In this document: piece by piece, positions 9,159 through 20,180 of the stretch | Numbering within the stretch: the stretch's first letter is position 1 | How the letters are laid out: every line of letters begins with the position of its first letter | From: Sthenelais limicola | Lineage: Eukaryota; Annelida; Polychaeta; Phyllodocida; Sigalionidae | Assembly (NCBI GenBank): GCA_942159475.1 | Contig: OW804096.1 | Location: forward strand, 136,595,791-136,659,790 | Length of the DNA: 64,000 bases | Reading direction: 5' to 3' | Made by a program: the position numbers and the translations under genes | The notes under the pieces: generated by a model | What the model was told of the DNA's origin: nothing | Database searches by the model: none | The model's input: the letters and a program-made list of their open reading frames with translations, nothing else

Positions 9159-9551
9159 AGGAAAATGGGTCATAAGTCGCAAAAAATAGATTTTGAGATG
9201 TCATTATATTTTAAAAGAGTAGATCAAGCTGATTCCAATGATAGTAAACAGTCTAATAATCTTGTGTATTTCTAGACTTTAAGTTTGATACTTTCGTTTT
9301 TGAAAAAAAAAGTTTCCAATATTTCTGGGGGTCAATAAACAGTAAAGTAACTATATGTAGTTCAAATGAGGACCATTAAAACGAAAGGATATATTACATA
9401 GATTTTCCTGACATTTGCTACATCGATTGATATAGATATAAGTAATGAACTCCCTAAAAATCAGAACAATCCAATAATGTGATCTTGTGAAAAAAACACT
9501 TTGAAAAATATCAATTTTGCGACTATGACTCATTTTCCTGAAACACATCAC
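9159..9551. mobile_element. MITE family A copy, 5' end replaced
   Basis: Starts inside the TIR (aggaaaatgggtcataagtc) and ends with a normal GAAACACATCAC terminus. The missing 5' terminus is replaced by a 42-bp stretch identical to part of the 160-bp repeat at 7.83 kb. Confidence 0.8.
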
Positions 9552-9611
9552 ATATGTTAACTGGAAGGGCAAGAACTACTTGAATTCAAAGTTTTCATGA
9601 ATCCATCCACC

Positions 9612-9962
9612 AGTAGGGTATTTGCATAGCCGCCATTTTGAATCTAGATTCGCATGGAATTATGGGACTAATGGTACATTCTAAAATCTATAGAAAACAT
9701 GCCATGTTCAGCATGGAATTTTTATCAATGCTTTAATGTCATTATCCATGTGTTATACATGTTTTCATGACACTTGACTTCATCTTTCCCATCATGCATT
9801 TGGTTTTCATAGATCATTTATACAAGCTCTGATATTGGTGAAAACAGTCTTGCAATTTTCGATAAAAATGTTGCCAAATATTTGTATGTCAGATTTTTAC
9901 AGAATCCATCCCAGGATGCACTGTGACAGACATGCCCAGTGAGACAAACAACTCCCTTATAG
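9612..9962 (+). mobile_element. MITE family C copy, diverged ends
   Basis: Contains the internal family C blocks in order (gccgccattttgaatc, cataattcc-like, tagatcatttatacaagc, gcatgc-rich end). Termini are degraded (AGTAGGG / cccttat). Confidence 0.7.
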
Positions 9963-10124
9963 TAAATAGAGAAGTTATTTGTTCTTATCCTAGCGAATTG
10001 TCTATCTTTCTAAAATTGATGTTCGTCTGATTGAAGCGTATCACAGAATGTGAAATATTTACAAAATAAAATTTGTAAAAGAAAAATTTTCTTAAGAAGT
10101 TCTGGAAGGATACCCAGCACATAT

Positions 10125-10350
10125 GGGTCAGATTTTCAGAAAATGTACAATTCGCAGCTGTACACATTTAGTAAATTCTGCTAAATTAAGCTGCAATTTG
10201 GTCAATACTAGGTAAGTTCCGAGTGTATTCGGCATTGCATTGATTCTAGCAATCTGTTTGGTTAGGTTAAGTTGTATTTTTCGTCTGAAATTTGGGTTAT
10301 TTGAGAAGACTGGCGAAAGTTGAATTGTACATTTTCTGAAAATCTGACCC
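10125..10350 (+). mobile_element. MITE family B copy, 4-bp TSD ATAT
   Basis: TIR GGGTCAGATTTTCAGAAAAT at the left and its inverse at the right, flanked by ATAT on both sides (10,121-10,124 and 10,351-10,354). Confidence 0.9.
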
Positions 10351-10413
10351 ATATATGCTGTAAGACAGACTCATATATATCACAGTGTAATGTACGTCTG
10401 TATACATGTAGAT

Positions 10414-10648
10414 GGGTCAGATTTTCAGAAAATGCACAATTGGCAGCTGTACACATTTAGTAACTTCTGCTAAATAAGGCTCCAATTTGGTCAATACTAA
10501 GTAAATTCGAGAATATTCGGCATTGCATTGATTCTAGCAATCTGTTTGGTTGGGTTGAACTGTATTTTGACCTTTATTTCCGTCCGAAATTAGGGTTATT
10601 TGAGAGGCTTGGTGAAGGTGAATTGTACATTTTCTGTAAAACTGACTC
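10414..10648 (+). mobile_element. MITE family B copy
   Basis: Second copy only 63 bp after the previous one and in the same orientation. The right end is mutated (ctgactc) and no clear target duplication remains. Confidence 0.85.
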
Positions 10649-10877
10649 ATGTATATATATACCTTCTGCTGCTGGTTACAGAGCGAGTTGCTCGGGGCAG
10701 GAGTGTGAGCAGGTAAGAGAGAAGCTCATGTTCCATGTAAGTATATTTCTAATTATGAGTCGGTAAGAAAGGGTACATGTCCCGGGGGACGCCAAGCTTC
10801 CAATCATCCTCCTAGATGTCACACACTACCATATCACCTTCCTCCCGCCAGTGAAATATACACCTTTCTTCTCATTT

Positions 10878-11305
10878 GTGATCCGTTTCAGACAAATGAG
10901 TCGCAAGATGCAAAAATCATATTTTTCAAAGTGATTAATTCACAAGATCTCTTTGTTGGAATGTTCTGATATTTAGAGGATTTAATGATGTTAGTCATAT
11001 GAATCTATGTACCAACTTTCAGGACATTCTATCAAATATGTCATTGCGTTTTGAAGGTCATTCTATGCAGTATATTTAGTTATTTTACTATAGAGATTGT
11101 CCACCCAGACATATTGCAAAAGTTTTTTTCAAATATAGAAATATCAAACATAAAATATAGAAACACTACTTAGTGTACATACTTAGAAACATCCTATTGT
11201 TTAATATCATTAGAATCGGCTTGATTTCATCTGTTCAAATATGATGATATCTTAAAATCCATTTTTTTCGACTTGTGACTTGTGAATTATTTTAAAACGC
11301 ATCAC
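10878..11305 (+). mobile_element. MITE family A copy, diverged
   Basis: Terminus GTGATCCGTTTCAGACAAAT at the left and a mutated inverse (aacgcatcac) at the right. Flanks ATTT and ATAT do not match, consistent with an old copy. Confidence 0.75.
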
Positions 11306-11369
11306 ATATGGATGTTCAGGCTTTCAAAGATTTAAGAAGAGTCATACAAGTGGTTTAAATCAAATAGAG

Positions 11370-11485
11370 AAAAAAAGCCCCATACTACTATGGTGCTCAT
11401 ACATGGAACAAACTCCCTGACCAACTAGAAATCTTGAATTCTATAAAGAATTCAGGCAGAAAACCAAAGCACACCTATAAAAGGT
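11370..11485 (+). pseudogene. C-terminal relic of a LINE reverse transcriptase ORF
   Basis: Plus-strand translation reads YYYGAHTWNKLPDQLEILNS, then after a frameshift EFRQKTKAHL and stop. The W-N-x-LP ... F-x2-x-LKxxL pattern is the usual C-terminus of CR1/L2/jockey-type LINE ORF2 proteins. Only about 115 bp remain. Confidence 0.6.
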
Positions 11486-11839
11486 CTGTCTGAAATGTAG
11501 TTGACACATGATTCCTTAGTCCCTTTAAGGGGAGGGAAAAGTGGGAGATTTTTTACTTCTATTTATGACAAGGACCTGGCCACCTTTTGCCCAGTGAGCC
11601 GCTTATTGCAATCAACCATGGAGAAACAGGGCCAGTATAACCAGCTCTTCCTTCCTTCTAAGCAAAACAACAGCTGCTGCACATAGAACAGAGGCAGCGC
11701 AATACAATACAGCTGCACATTTGGCCATGGTCAGTCACAAACGGCGATTCCGGGAGCAAACGTTTAAAGTCAAAAATCCCCCCCCCCCTTTTCCCTCCCG
11801 GGACTATAGAATCATGTGTCAACTACTTTCTGGACAGAC
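11483..11839. mobile_element. Foldback/MITE, single copy in window
   Basis: Left end GTCTGTCTGAAATGTAGTTG and the right end, read inverted, GTCTGTCCAGAAAGTAGTTG are about 30-bp imperfect terminal inverted repeats. The interior is unrelated to families A-D. It directly follows the LINE relic. Confidence 0.7.
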
Positions 11840-12159
11840 TATAACTTCAACCAAGGAGTGGGTGGTTCGCTGACAAACCTGAACACCCACTGATTGATGG
11901 AAATATCCCTGGCTCACACAGATTGATCAACGACAATAACTAGACTGACTTGGACAGATTATCTTATTATTTTCATCATAACTTATCATAGCTAGGATCA
12001 TCGTTCAACTTTCTTCTCTAACCAATATGTCACTCATGTACCCCTCCTTTCTACCTTTCTATTATTAACAGTGCACTAACAACAGCCCCTGGGCAGAAGA
12101 TCATGGGTAATACTACATGTCAGTTCCTGTGAGCCTGGTAAATACACAAAATTGGCTGT

Positions 12160-12358
12160 ATTTCAAACTCCATGGGTAGTTTACTACCATCTATTGTTGT
12201 ATTATGTGTTACCAGGCTGTTTAGTTCAGCTCCTATAGCTGGTCGTTCACTGGGGTAGTATACTACCATCTATTGCTTTTTTAAATAAAGTATTAAGTTC
12301 AGTTTCACATTTAATGATAATCTCCTGGGGTAGTATACTACTCTTGTGATATGATGTC
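12160..12358. repeat. Degenerate repeat around GTAGTATACTACCATCTATT
   Basis: Three copies of a palindromic block (GTAGTATACTAC) at about 12,175, 12,255 and 12,333, at 78-80-bp spacing, directly before the 43-bp array. Confidence 0.6.
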
Positions 12359-15225
12359 TTACCAGGGGTTAATAGTGTCCATGCCAAGTGCTCTATAGAG
12401 CTACAAGACCTTACCAGGGGTTAATAGTGTCCATGCCAAGTGCTCTATAGAGCTTACCAGGGGTTAATAGTGTCCATGCCAAGTGCTCTATAGAGCTTAC
12501 CAGGGGTTAATAGTGTCCATGCCAAGTGCTCTATAGAGCTTACCAGGGGTTAATAGTGTCCATGCCAAGTGCTCTATAGAGCTTACCAAGGGTTAATAGT
12601 GTCCATGCCAAGTGCTCTATAGAGCTTACCAGGGGTTAATAGTGTCCATGCCAAGTGCTCTATAGAGCTTACCAGGGGTTAATAGTGTCCATGCCAAGTG
12701 CTCTATAGAGCTTACCAGGGGTTAATAGTGTCCATGCCAAGTGCTCTATAGAGCTTACCAGGGGTTAGTAGTGTCCATGCCAAGTGCTCTATAGAGCTTA
12801 CCAGGGGTTAATAGTGTCCATGTCAAGTGCTCTATAGAGCTTACCAGGGGTTAATAGTGTCCATGTCAAGTGCTCTATAGAGCTTACCAGGGGTTAATAG
12901 TGTCCATGCCAAGTGCTCTATAGAGCTTACCAGGGGTTAATAGTGTCCATGTCAAGTGCTCTATAGAGCTTACCAGGGGTTAATAGTGTCCATGCCAAGT
13001 GCTCTATAGAGCTTACCAGGGGTTAATAGTGTCCATGCCAAGTGCTCTATAGAGCTTACCAGGGGTTAATAGTGTCCATGCCAAGTGCTCTATAGAGCTT
13101 ACCAGGGGTTAATAGTGTCCATGTCAAGTGCTCTATAGAGCTTACCAGGGGTTAATAGTGTCCATGCCAAGTGCTCTATAGAGCTTACCAGGGGTTAATA
13201 GTGTCCATGCCAAGTGCTCTATAGAGCTACAAGGCCTTACCAGGGGTTAATAGTGTCCATGCCAAGTGCTCTATAGAGCTTACCAGGGGTTAATAGTGTC
13301 CATGCCAAGTGCTCTATAGAGCTACAAGGCCTTACCAGGGGTTAATAGTGTCCATGCCAAGTGCTCTATAGAGCTTACCAGGGGTTAATAGTGTCTATGC
13401 CAAGTGCTCTATAGAGCTTACCAGGGGTTAATAGTGTCCATGCCAAGTGCTCTATAGAGCTTACCAGGGGTTAATAGTGTCCATGCCAAGTGCTCTATAG
13501 AGCTTACCAGGGGTTAATAGTGTCCATGCCAAGTGCTCTATAGAGCTTACCAGGGGTTAAAAGTGTCCATGACAAGTGCTCTATAGAGCTTACCAGGGGT
13601 TAATAGTGTCCATGCCAAGTGCTCTATAGAGCTTACCAGGGGTTAATAGTGTCCATGCCAAGTGCTCTATAGAGCTTACCAGGGGTTAATAGTGTCCATG
13701 CCAAGTGCTCTATAGAGCTTACCAGGGGTTAATAGTGTCCATGCCAAGTGCTCTATAGAGCTTACCAGGGACTAATAGTGTCCATGCCAAGTGCTCTATA
13801 GAGCTTACCAGGGGTTAATAGTGTCCATGCCAAGTGCTCTATAGAGCTTACCAGGGGTTAATAGTGTCCATGCCAAGTGCCCTATAGAGCCTTACCAGGG
13901 GTTAATAGTGTCCATGCCAAGTGCTCTATAGAGCTTACCAGGGGTTAATAGTGTCCATGCCAAGTGCTCTATAGAGCTTACCAGGGGTTAATAGTGTCCA
14001 TGCCAAGTGCTCTATAGAGCTTACCAGGGACTAATAGTGTCCATGCCAAGTGCTCTATAGAGCTTACCAGGGGTTAATAGTGTCCATGCCAAGTGCTCTA
14101 TAGAGCTTACCAGGGGTTAATCGTGTCCATGCCAAGTGCTCTATAGAGCTTACCAGGGGTTAATAGTGTCCATGCCATGTGCTCTATAGACCTTACCAGG
14201 GACTAATCGTGTCCATGCCAAGTGCTCTATAGACCTTACCAGGGACTAATTGTGTCCATGCCAAGTGCTCTATAGAGCTTACCAGGGACTAATAGTGTCC
14301 ATGCCAAGTGCTCTATAGAGCTTACCAGGGACTAATCGTGTCCATGCCAAGTGCTCTATAGACCTTACCAGGGACTAATTGTGTCCATGCCAAGTGCTCT
14401 ATAGAGCTTACCAGGGACTAATAGTGTCCATGCCAAGTGCTCTATAGACCTTACCAGGGACTAATCGTGTCCATGCCAAGTGCTCTATAGACCTTACCAG
14501 GGACTAATTGTGTCCATGCCAAGTGCTCTATAGAGCTTACCAGGGACTAATAGTGTCCATGACAAGTGCTCTATAGAGCTTACCAGGGGTTAATAGTGTC
14601 CATGCCAAGTGCTCTATAGAGCTTACCAGGGGGTAATAGTGTCCATGCCAAGTGCTCTATAGAGCTTACCAAGGGTTAATAGTGTCCATGCCAAGTGCTC
14701 TATAGACCTTACCAGGGACTAATTGTGTCCATGCCAAGTGCTCTATAGAGCTTACCAGGGACTAATAGTGTCCATGCCAAGTGCTCTATAGAGCTTACCA
14801 GGGGTTAATAGTGTCCATGCCAAGTGCTCTATAGACCTTACCAGGGACTAATTGTGTCCATGCCAAGTGCCCTATAGAGCTTACCAGGGGTTAATAGTGT
14901 CCATGCCAAGTGCTCTATAGAGCTTACCAGGGGTTAATAGTGTCCATGCCAAGTGCTCTATAGAGCTTACCAGGGGTTAATAGTGTCCATGCCAAGTGCT
15001 CTATAGAGCTTACCAGGGGTTAATAGTGTCCATGCCAAGTGCTCTATAGAGCTTACCAGGGACTAATTGTGTCCATGCCAAGTGCTCTATAGAGCTTACC
15101 AGGGGTTAATAGTGTCCATGCCAAGTGCTCTATAGAGCTTACCAGGGACTAATTGTGTCCATGCCAAGTGCTCTATAGAGCTTACCAGGGACTAATAGTG
15201 TCCATGACAAATCCTCTATAGGGTT
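12359..15225. repeat. 43-bp minisatellite, about 66 copies
   Basis: The monomer begins ttaccaggggttaatagtgt and contains CTCTATAGAG, a 10-bp palindrome. Most monomers differ by 0-3 bases. Three early monomers carry an extra ACAAG(G)C/ACC segment. A variant class (gggactaat) is concentrated at 14,190-15,200 and forms a higher-order pattern. No unique spacers are present. Confidence 0.95.
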
Positions 15226-15476
15226 TCAAGACCTTCATTGGGGAGTAATCGTTGGTCACGAGAGGAGCCGGTGCGACACAGGTCACCGCCATTAGTGGAG
15301 ATTTGTGCTAACATGTCATCGGGCATTAGTAAGACAAGGCAATGGACTGTCCCTATTCACCCGGTCATGCCCCAACACCCTCCCACCCCTCCCCCCACCC
15401 TACCTGGACTCACCCTAGACATGCAGAAAGACTTAGAATAGCTTCTCTAACCAGCCAACCCCTTTGAAATAAAAGA

Positions 15477-15715
15477 TTGGTGTACACCTTTAAAAATTAA
15501 TATATATGATTGGTGTACATACTTTTTTCATTTTAAAAAGATCTGGATTGGTGTACAATTTTGAAAGATATATCTTATTAAATTCATGATTGATGTACAA
15601 TTTTGAAAGAAATATGATTGTTGTGCCACAGCAGCCCCTTCAATGTTGGTCAATAATCCTTTATTATTATCCACAATTGTTTTAAAAGAATATATGATTG
15701 GTGTACACTTTTGAA
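15477..15715. repeat. Degenerate direct repeats of ATTGGTGTACA
   Basis: At least five copies of gattggtgtacam followed by AT-rich spacers. The interior at 15,620-15,660 (cagcagccccttcaatgttg) resembles the reverse side of the 55-bp satellite monomer at 27-29 kb. Confidence 0.6.
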
Positions 15716-15779
15716 GGGATTTTGTTGGATTATACTTTTCAAAGTCACAAAAAATGGATTTTTAAGTTTATCATCATAT

Positions 15780-16171
15780 GTGATGTGTTTCAGGAAAATG
15801 AGTCATAAGTCGCAAAAAATAAATTTTGAGATATCATTATTTTTGTAAAGATGAGATCAAGCCGATTCCAACGATAGTGATCAGTCTAATAATCTAATAA
15901 GTATTTCTAGATTTTAAGTTTGATATTTTCGTTTTTGAAAAAGAAGTTTCCAATATTTCTGGGGGTCAATAAACAGTAAAGTAACTAAATGTAGTTCTTA
16001 TGAGGACCTTTAAAACAAAAAGATATATTACATAGATTGTCCTGAAATTTGATACATTGATTGATATAGCTATAAGTAATAAATCCACCAAAAATCAGAA
16101 CATTCCAATAATGTAATCTTAAAAAAATATCAATTTTGCGACTTATGACTCATTTTCCTGAAACACATCAC
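15780..16171 (+). mobile_element. MITE family A copy, 4-bp TSD ATAT
   Basis: Near-consensus copy. TIRs GTGATGTGTTTCAGGAAAAT and inverse, flanked by ATAT (15,776-15,779; 16,172-16,175). A short family A fragment (cacaaaaaatggatttttaa) lies just upstream at 15,745-15,775. Confidence 0.93.
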
Positions 16172-16668
16172 ATATGTGATCAATCCGATTCCAATGATGG
16201 TAAAAATTAGGGCATCTAATAAGTACTTAAGTAATAGTGACATCTATAATGTCTAGTTAAACATATTCCTTAGGATAAATAACCCTACGTTCAAGGGCAG
16301 TCAATTTCCACTCAATGACTGTACAGAAAGCCTAAGTTTTAACAGTGTAGGAACGTAGCTCTACCCATTTATATGGGGGGCTGGTGATTGGTGAGAGGAA
16401 TGTGAATTGGCATGAGGAATCAGTGAACGACCGGTCACGCCACGTCAGGAAATGGTCAAATTCACTGCCGCCTAACAGTCTAAGCTGTCTTTCACTGGCG
16501 ACCGGGGAAGTTTGAGAAACTAACAGGTTTAGGGCACTAGGAGTATTCTGTGGACTAAGTCGATAACCGCTAGTATTTTATGTATATAATAAAATACCAA
16601 ATAACTGTATTTTAAAATGCCTGTACATATCATGAACTGAACGGTTCTCTAATCTAAATCTAAATCTA

Positions 16669-16838
16669 TTTAGACCCAGTTTGGTCAGATTCTGGGGTGT
16701 ATTTTTTCACAACAGACCACGGCAATCACTTCTGGCAACTTCCGGTAAGAAATCGGGGTTATAGATGTCAAAAGAACTGGTAAATAAAAGTCAGTAAGTG
16801 GTAAATAACAGTCGAATCTGACCAAATCGGGTCTAAAA
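16669..16838. mobile_element. Foldback element
   Basis: Inverted ends TTTAGACCCAGTTTGGTCAG and its counterpart CTGACCAAATCGGGTCTAAA enclose about 120 bp. Directly abuts the next foldback. Confidence 0.75.
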
Positions 16839-16842
16839 GCAC

Positions 16843-16949
16843 TAATACCCTCGGTTTGGGATGCCTGGTGGAAATTCTCGGGGCTAACGCCCCTTGAATT
16901 GTCCACCAGGCTATAGACCACCAAGACCATCCAAAACCTCGGGTATTAT
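16843..16949. mobile_element. Small foldback with CTCGGGGCTAACGCC centre
   Basis: Arms TAATACCCTCGGTTTGGGAT and CATCCAAAACCTCGGGTATT, with inner arms GCCTGGTGG / CCACCAGGC. The centre (cggggctaacgcccc) is shared with the foldback at 40,824-40,928. Confidence 0.7.
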
Positions 16950-17030
16950 TGCTATATTAGATCGTTGGTCCTATAGTTTGAATAGGGTTATTAGCTTATA
17001 AATGCTTATGCTACAGTTGTGTCTGTATTT

Positions 17031-17267
17031 GGGTAAGATTTTCAGGAAATGTACAATCGGCAGCTGTACACATTTAGTACATTCTGCAAAACTAGGCTGC
17101 AATTTGGTCAATATTAGGTAAATTCGAGTATATTTGGCATTGCATTGATTCTAGCAATCTGTTTGGTTAGGTTGAACTGTATTTTGGACTTTATTTTCGT
17201 CTGAAATTCGGGTTATTTGAGAAGATTGCTGAAGGTGAATTGTGGATTTTCTGCAAAACCTGGCCCT
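17031..17267 (+). mobile_element. MITE family B copy
   Basis: Left end gggtaagattttcaggaaat and a diverged right end (tggccc). The internal gcattgcattgattctagca block is family-typical. Confidence 0.8.
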
Positions 17268-17510
17268 TATACAAGAATTATTATTTCTTACCTGTTGGCC
17301 TTGAGCGAACCCTCGGGAAGGTTGAGTATGTTTCCTACGTTATCCAAGAAGTGCTGTCCTTCTCCGTATGTCTTGATGCTGCAAATATAAAATTAAGTCC
17401 AAAATTAAGTTTTATTTTGTGAAATAAGGATTATTATGACTTTGTCTGTTGCTGCTTATCATTACTTGGAAGAGGTAACATACAGTTATAGAGGTACGTG
17501 GTAGGACAGG

Positions 17511-17601
17511 GACGTTAGGGCCCACCCACCTTCAGACGTTAGGGCCCACAGCTGAATCTGGGGTGGGCCCTAACGTCTGAAGGTAGGTGGGCCCTAACGT
17601 C
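17511..17601. repeat. Near-perfect 91-bp hairpin
   Basis: The stretch beginning gacgttagggcccacccacc is mirrored by ggtaggtgggccctaacgtc, giving arms of about 38 bp and a loop of about 15 bp (agctgaatctgg). Each arm itself contains two GTTAGGGCCCAC units. Single copy in the window. Confidence 0.85.
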
Positions 17602-17679
17602 CAGCGTCAAATACAAGAGCAGAATTAATGTGCATAACTATTTCGTCATAGCCTTGATAGACGTCTGTAGACCGTATGT

Positions 17680-17914
17680 GGGTCAGATTTTCAGAAAGTG
17701 TACAATTGGCAGCTGTACACATTTAGTCAATTCTGCTAAATTAGGCTGCAATTTGGTCAATACTAGGTAAATTCGAGTATGTTCGGCATTGCATTGATTC
17801 TAGCAATCTGTTTGGTTAGGTTGAACTGTGTTTTGAACTTTATTTTCGTCTGAAAGTTGGGTTATTTGAGAAGATTGGCGAAGTTGAATTGTACATTTTC
17901 TGAAAACTTGACCC
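17680..17914 (+). mobile_element. MITE family B copy
   Basis: Consensus left end. The right end (aaaacttgaccc) has one change. Same orientation as the previous copy. Confidence 0.85.
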
Positions 17915-17987
17915 CATTACTTGGAAGAGGTACGTGGTAGGACAGGGCAGTAGTAGCCATGTGATGGACCATGGGTACAGAATACAG

Positions 17988-18235
17988 GGGTCAGATTTTC
18001 AGAAAATGTACAATTGGCAGCTCTACATATTTAGTAACTTCTGCTAAATTCTGCTAAAAAATGATAAATTGGGGTATATCTGAGTATATTTGGTATAGCG
18101 TTGATTTAAAGTATCAGTTCTGTTATGTTAAACCGCATTATGAAGCTCATTAATTTTATGTCTTAAATGTGGGTTATTTAAAAGGAGGATTGGTGAGAAA
18201 TTCGAGTATATTTGGCGTTGCATAAATCCAGGAGA
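17988..18235 (+). mobile_element. Family B copy, 3' truncated or rearranged
   Basis: Starts with a good TIR, but after the ggttattt block it jumps back to an internal segment (gaaattcgagtatatttggc) and no right TIR follows. Confidence 0.7.
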
Positions 18236-18242
18236 CTGTACA

Positions 18243-18315
18243 GTTAGCTGTTGTCCAACCTTATCAATTAAAATTGTCCAACCTTATCAATTAAAATTGT
18301 CCAACCTTATCAATT
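18243..18315. repeat. Three direct repeats of 23 bp
   Basis: The unit ttgtccaaccttatcaatta plus aaa occurs three times in a row, immediately left of a foldback element. Confidence 0.85.
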
Positions 18316-18462
18316 AAAATTCTATTTATATAACATTTGTATGTCGTGTTATTGGGGTATTATATAATTTACTAATTATTTTAGGTATCATAACCAAAGT
18401 AATTAGTAAATTATATAATACCCTGATAACACGACATACAAATGTTATATAAGTAGAATTTT
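18316..18462. mobile_element. Foldback element with about 60-bp arms
   Basis: The left arm (aaaattctatttatataaca ... ggggtattatataatttact) is matched base for base, with few exceptions, by the inverse right arm ending tgttatataagtagaatttt. The loop is about 25 bp. Confidence 0.85.
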
Positions 18463-18535
18463 AAGAATTTAACATAAGGTTAAAAGACTTATGTATAGCT
18501 CTCAGCGACATTAGACTATTACGATAACAAGTTGT

Positions 18536-18760
18536 TAAAAGACAAATTTTCTCCGTAATGTCACACTAAGGAATTTATTATTGTGTAGATTAAAAGACAA
18601 ATTTTCTTCGTAATGTCACACTAAGGAATTTATTATTGTGTAGATTTTGAGAAACCTTTTCGACGAATGTAATGGTATACTGTAACCCTAAGCCTAACGT
18701 CACACAAAGGATTATATTATTGTGTAGATCTTAAGACATCTTTTCGATAAATGTATTGGT
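18536..18760. repeat. Direct repeats of about 60 bp (3 copies, decaying)
   Basis: The unit begins ttaaaagacaaattttctcc and continues taatgtcacactaaggaatt. The first two copies are nearly identical; the third is diverged (cctaacgtcacacaaaggat). Confidence 0.75.
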
Positions 18761-19014
18761 ATATTGTAACTGCATTATTCATTTTATGTACCCTTATTAA
18801 TTGACTGTATTGATTTAATACTGGAGTACTGCCAATTCTATGGTCAATCAGGAAAAACTGCGAGTGGGCAGAGGGTATAACCCGTTCGAATCTAACTCCA
18901 TGATGTTCATGAATATTTGAATAACAGTATTATAATAATAATAATCAGGGCTTCACAATACAGATATGTATGGGCCAGGTCTTCTCACAGTGTACAGTTG
19001 CCACTTTTATATTT

Positions 19015-19249
19015 GGGTCAGATTTTCAGAAAATGCACAATTCAACTTCACCAATCCTTTCAAATAACTCAAATTTAAGTGAAAACTGACCTTCAAAATG
19101 CAGTTTAACAAAATGAAAGAGATATTTCTAATCAACACAATGCCAAAGATACTCTGATATACCCAATATTTATAATTCTACAGTCTAATTCAACAGAAGT
19201 TACCAAATTTGTAGAGCTGCCGATTGTGCATTTCCTGAAAATCTGACCA
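19015..19249 (-). mobile_element. MITE family B copy, TSD ATTT
   Basis: Good left TIR. Right end CTGACCA has one mutation. ATTT on both sides (19,011-19,014; 19,250-19,253). Confidence 0.85.
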
Positions 19250-19362
19250 ATTTGCACAACTTACGCCTGCCTATTTTGTCTTTCTAACTTAAAATACATT
19301 TGATTTCATATTGACAATTAAGAATTTAGTAAATAAAAAGATAAATCACTTATTGCATATGG

Positions 19363-19622
19363 CTCAGATCGCCTAGAAATGTAAAATTGCCTGCTTTACA
19401 CGTTTTCTAAATTCTGCAAAATTGGCTGGAAAATACTAGGTAAATTTCAGTATATTTGGCAATTGGTTGAATCAAATAATCTAATCATGTTGAACTGTAT
19501 GCTAAACCTCATCTCTTTAATATTTTAAAATAAGTGTGTATATTATCAAGAGACAAATATTTATTTAAAACATTTTGGGTTATTGGAGAGGATTAGTGAA
19601 GGCAAATTGTACATTTTCAAGC
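19363..19622 (+). mobile_element. MITE family B copy, strongly diverged
   Basis: Recognisable only by block order (ggctcagatcgcctagaaat, then ggctggaaaatactaggtaa, gttattggagaggattagtg and aaattgtacattttc). Confidence 0.6.
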
Positions 19623-19775
19623 GACTGCATCCAAAAGGCAAACTTAGGCGCCGCATGAAAGATCAGCTATGCGTCTTTTCTTCTCTCTTGATTCAATGAG
19701 ATTTTGTTAAATATTAATGTGTATGGCCAATACAAATATCTAAAAAAAAAATGTACACCTTTTGCTTGAATATAT

Positions 19776-20009
19776 GGGTCAGATCATGAGAAAATGTACA
19801 ATTGGCAGCTCTACACATTTAGGAAATTCTCCTAAATGAGGCTGAAAATGAAGAATACTGGGTATATCTGAGTATATTTGGTATCGCATTGATTTAAAGT
19901 ATCAGTTCTGTTATGTTAAACTGCATTTTGAAGCTCATTTTTGTCTTAAATGTAGGTTATTTGAGAGGATTGGCGAAGGCGAATTGTACATTTTCTGAAG
20001 ATCCGACCC
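19776..20009 (+). mobile_element. MITE family B copy
   Basis: TIRs with small changes (gggtcagatcatgagaaaat / cgaccc); flanks ATAT and ATAA. Confidence 0.85.
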
Positions 20010-20180
20010 ATAACCAGTCTATGGTATGAAGCTTAGGTTGTATCCTATTACTGAGCAATAGTTTAAATCACTCCGGGCTCCATTTACTTAAATGCTGACT
20101 TTATCTAAGCAGGTTTTCCTGGGAGGTAGATGCAGACATACAATACATGGACACTTACAGGGAGCATTTAAATCTGACTA

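Noticed and set aside
12359..15225. CRISPR-like array
   Set aside because: Monomers are contiguous 43-bp repeats without unique spacers, in a clearly eukaryotic setting. The 27.0-28.9 and 33.0-34.9 kb arrays are rejected for the same reason.
15238..15441. 67-codon plus-strand ORF after the 43-bp array
   Set aside because: No initiation context, domain or splice context; Pro-rich part comes from a CCC-rich stretch.
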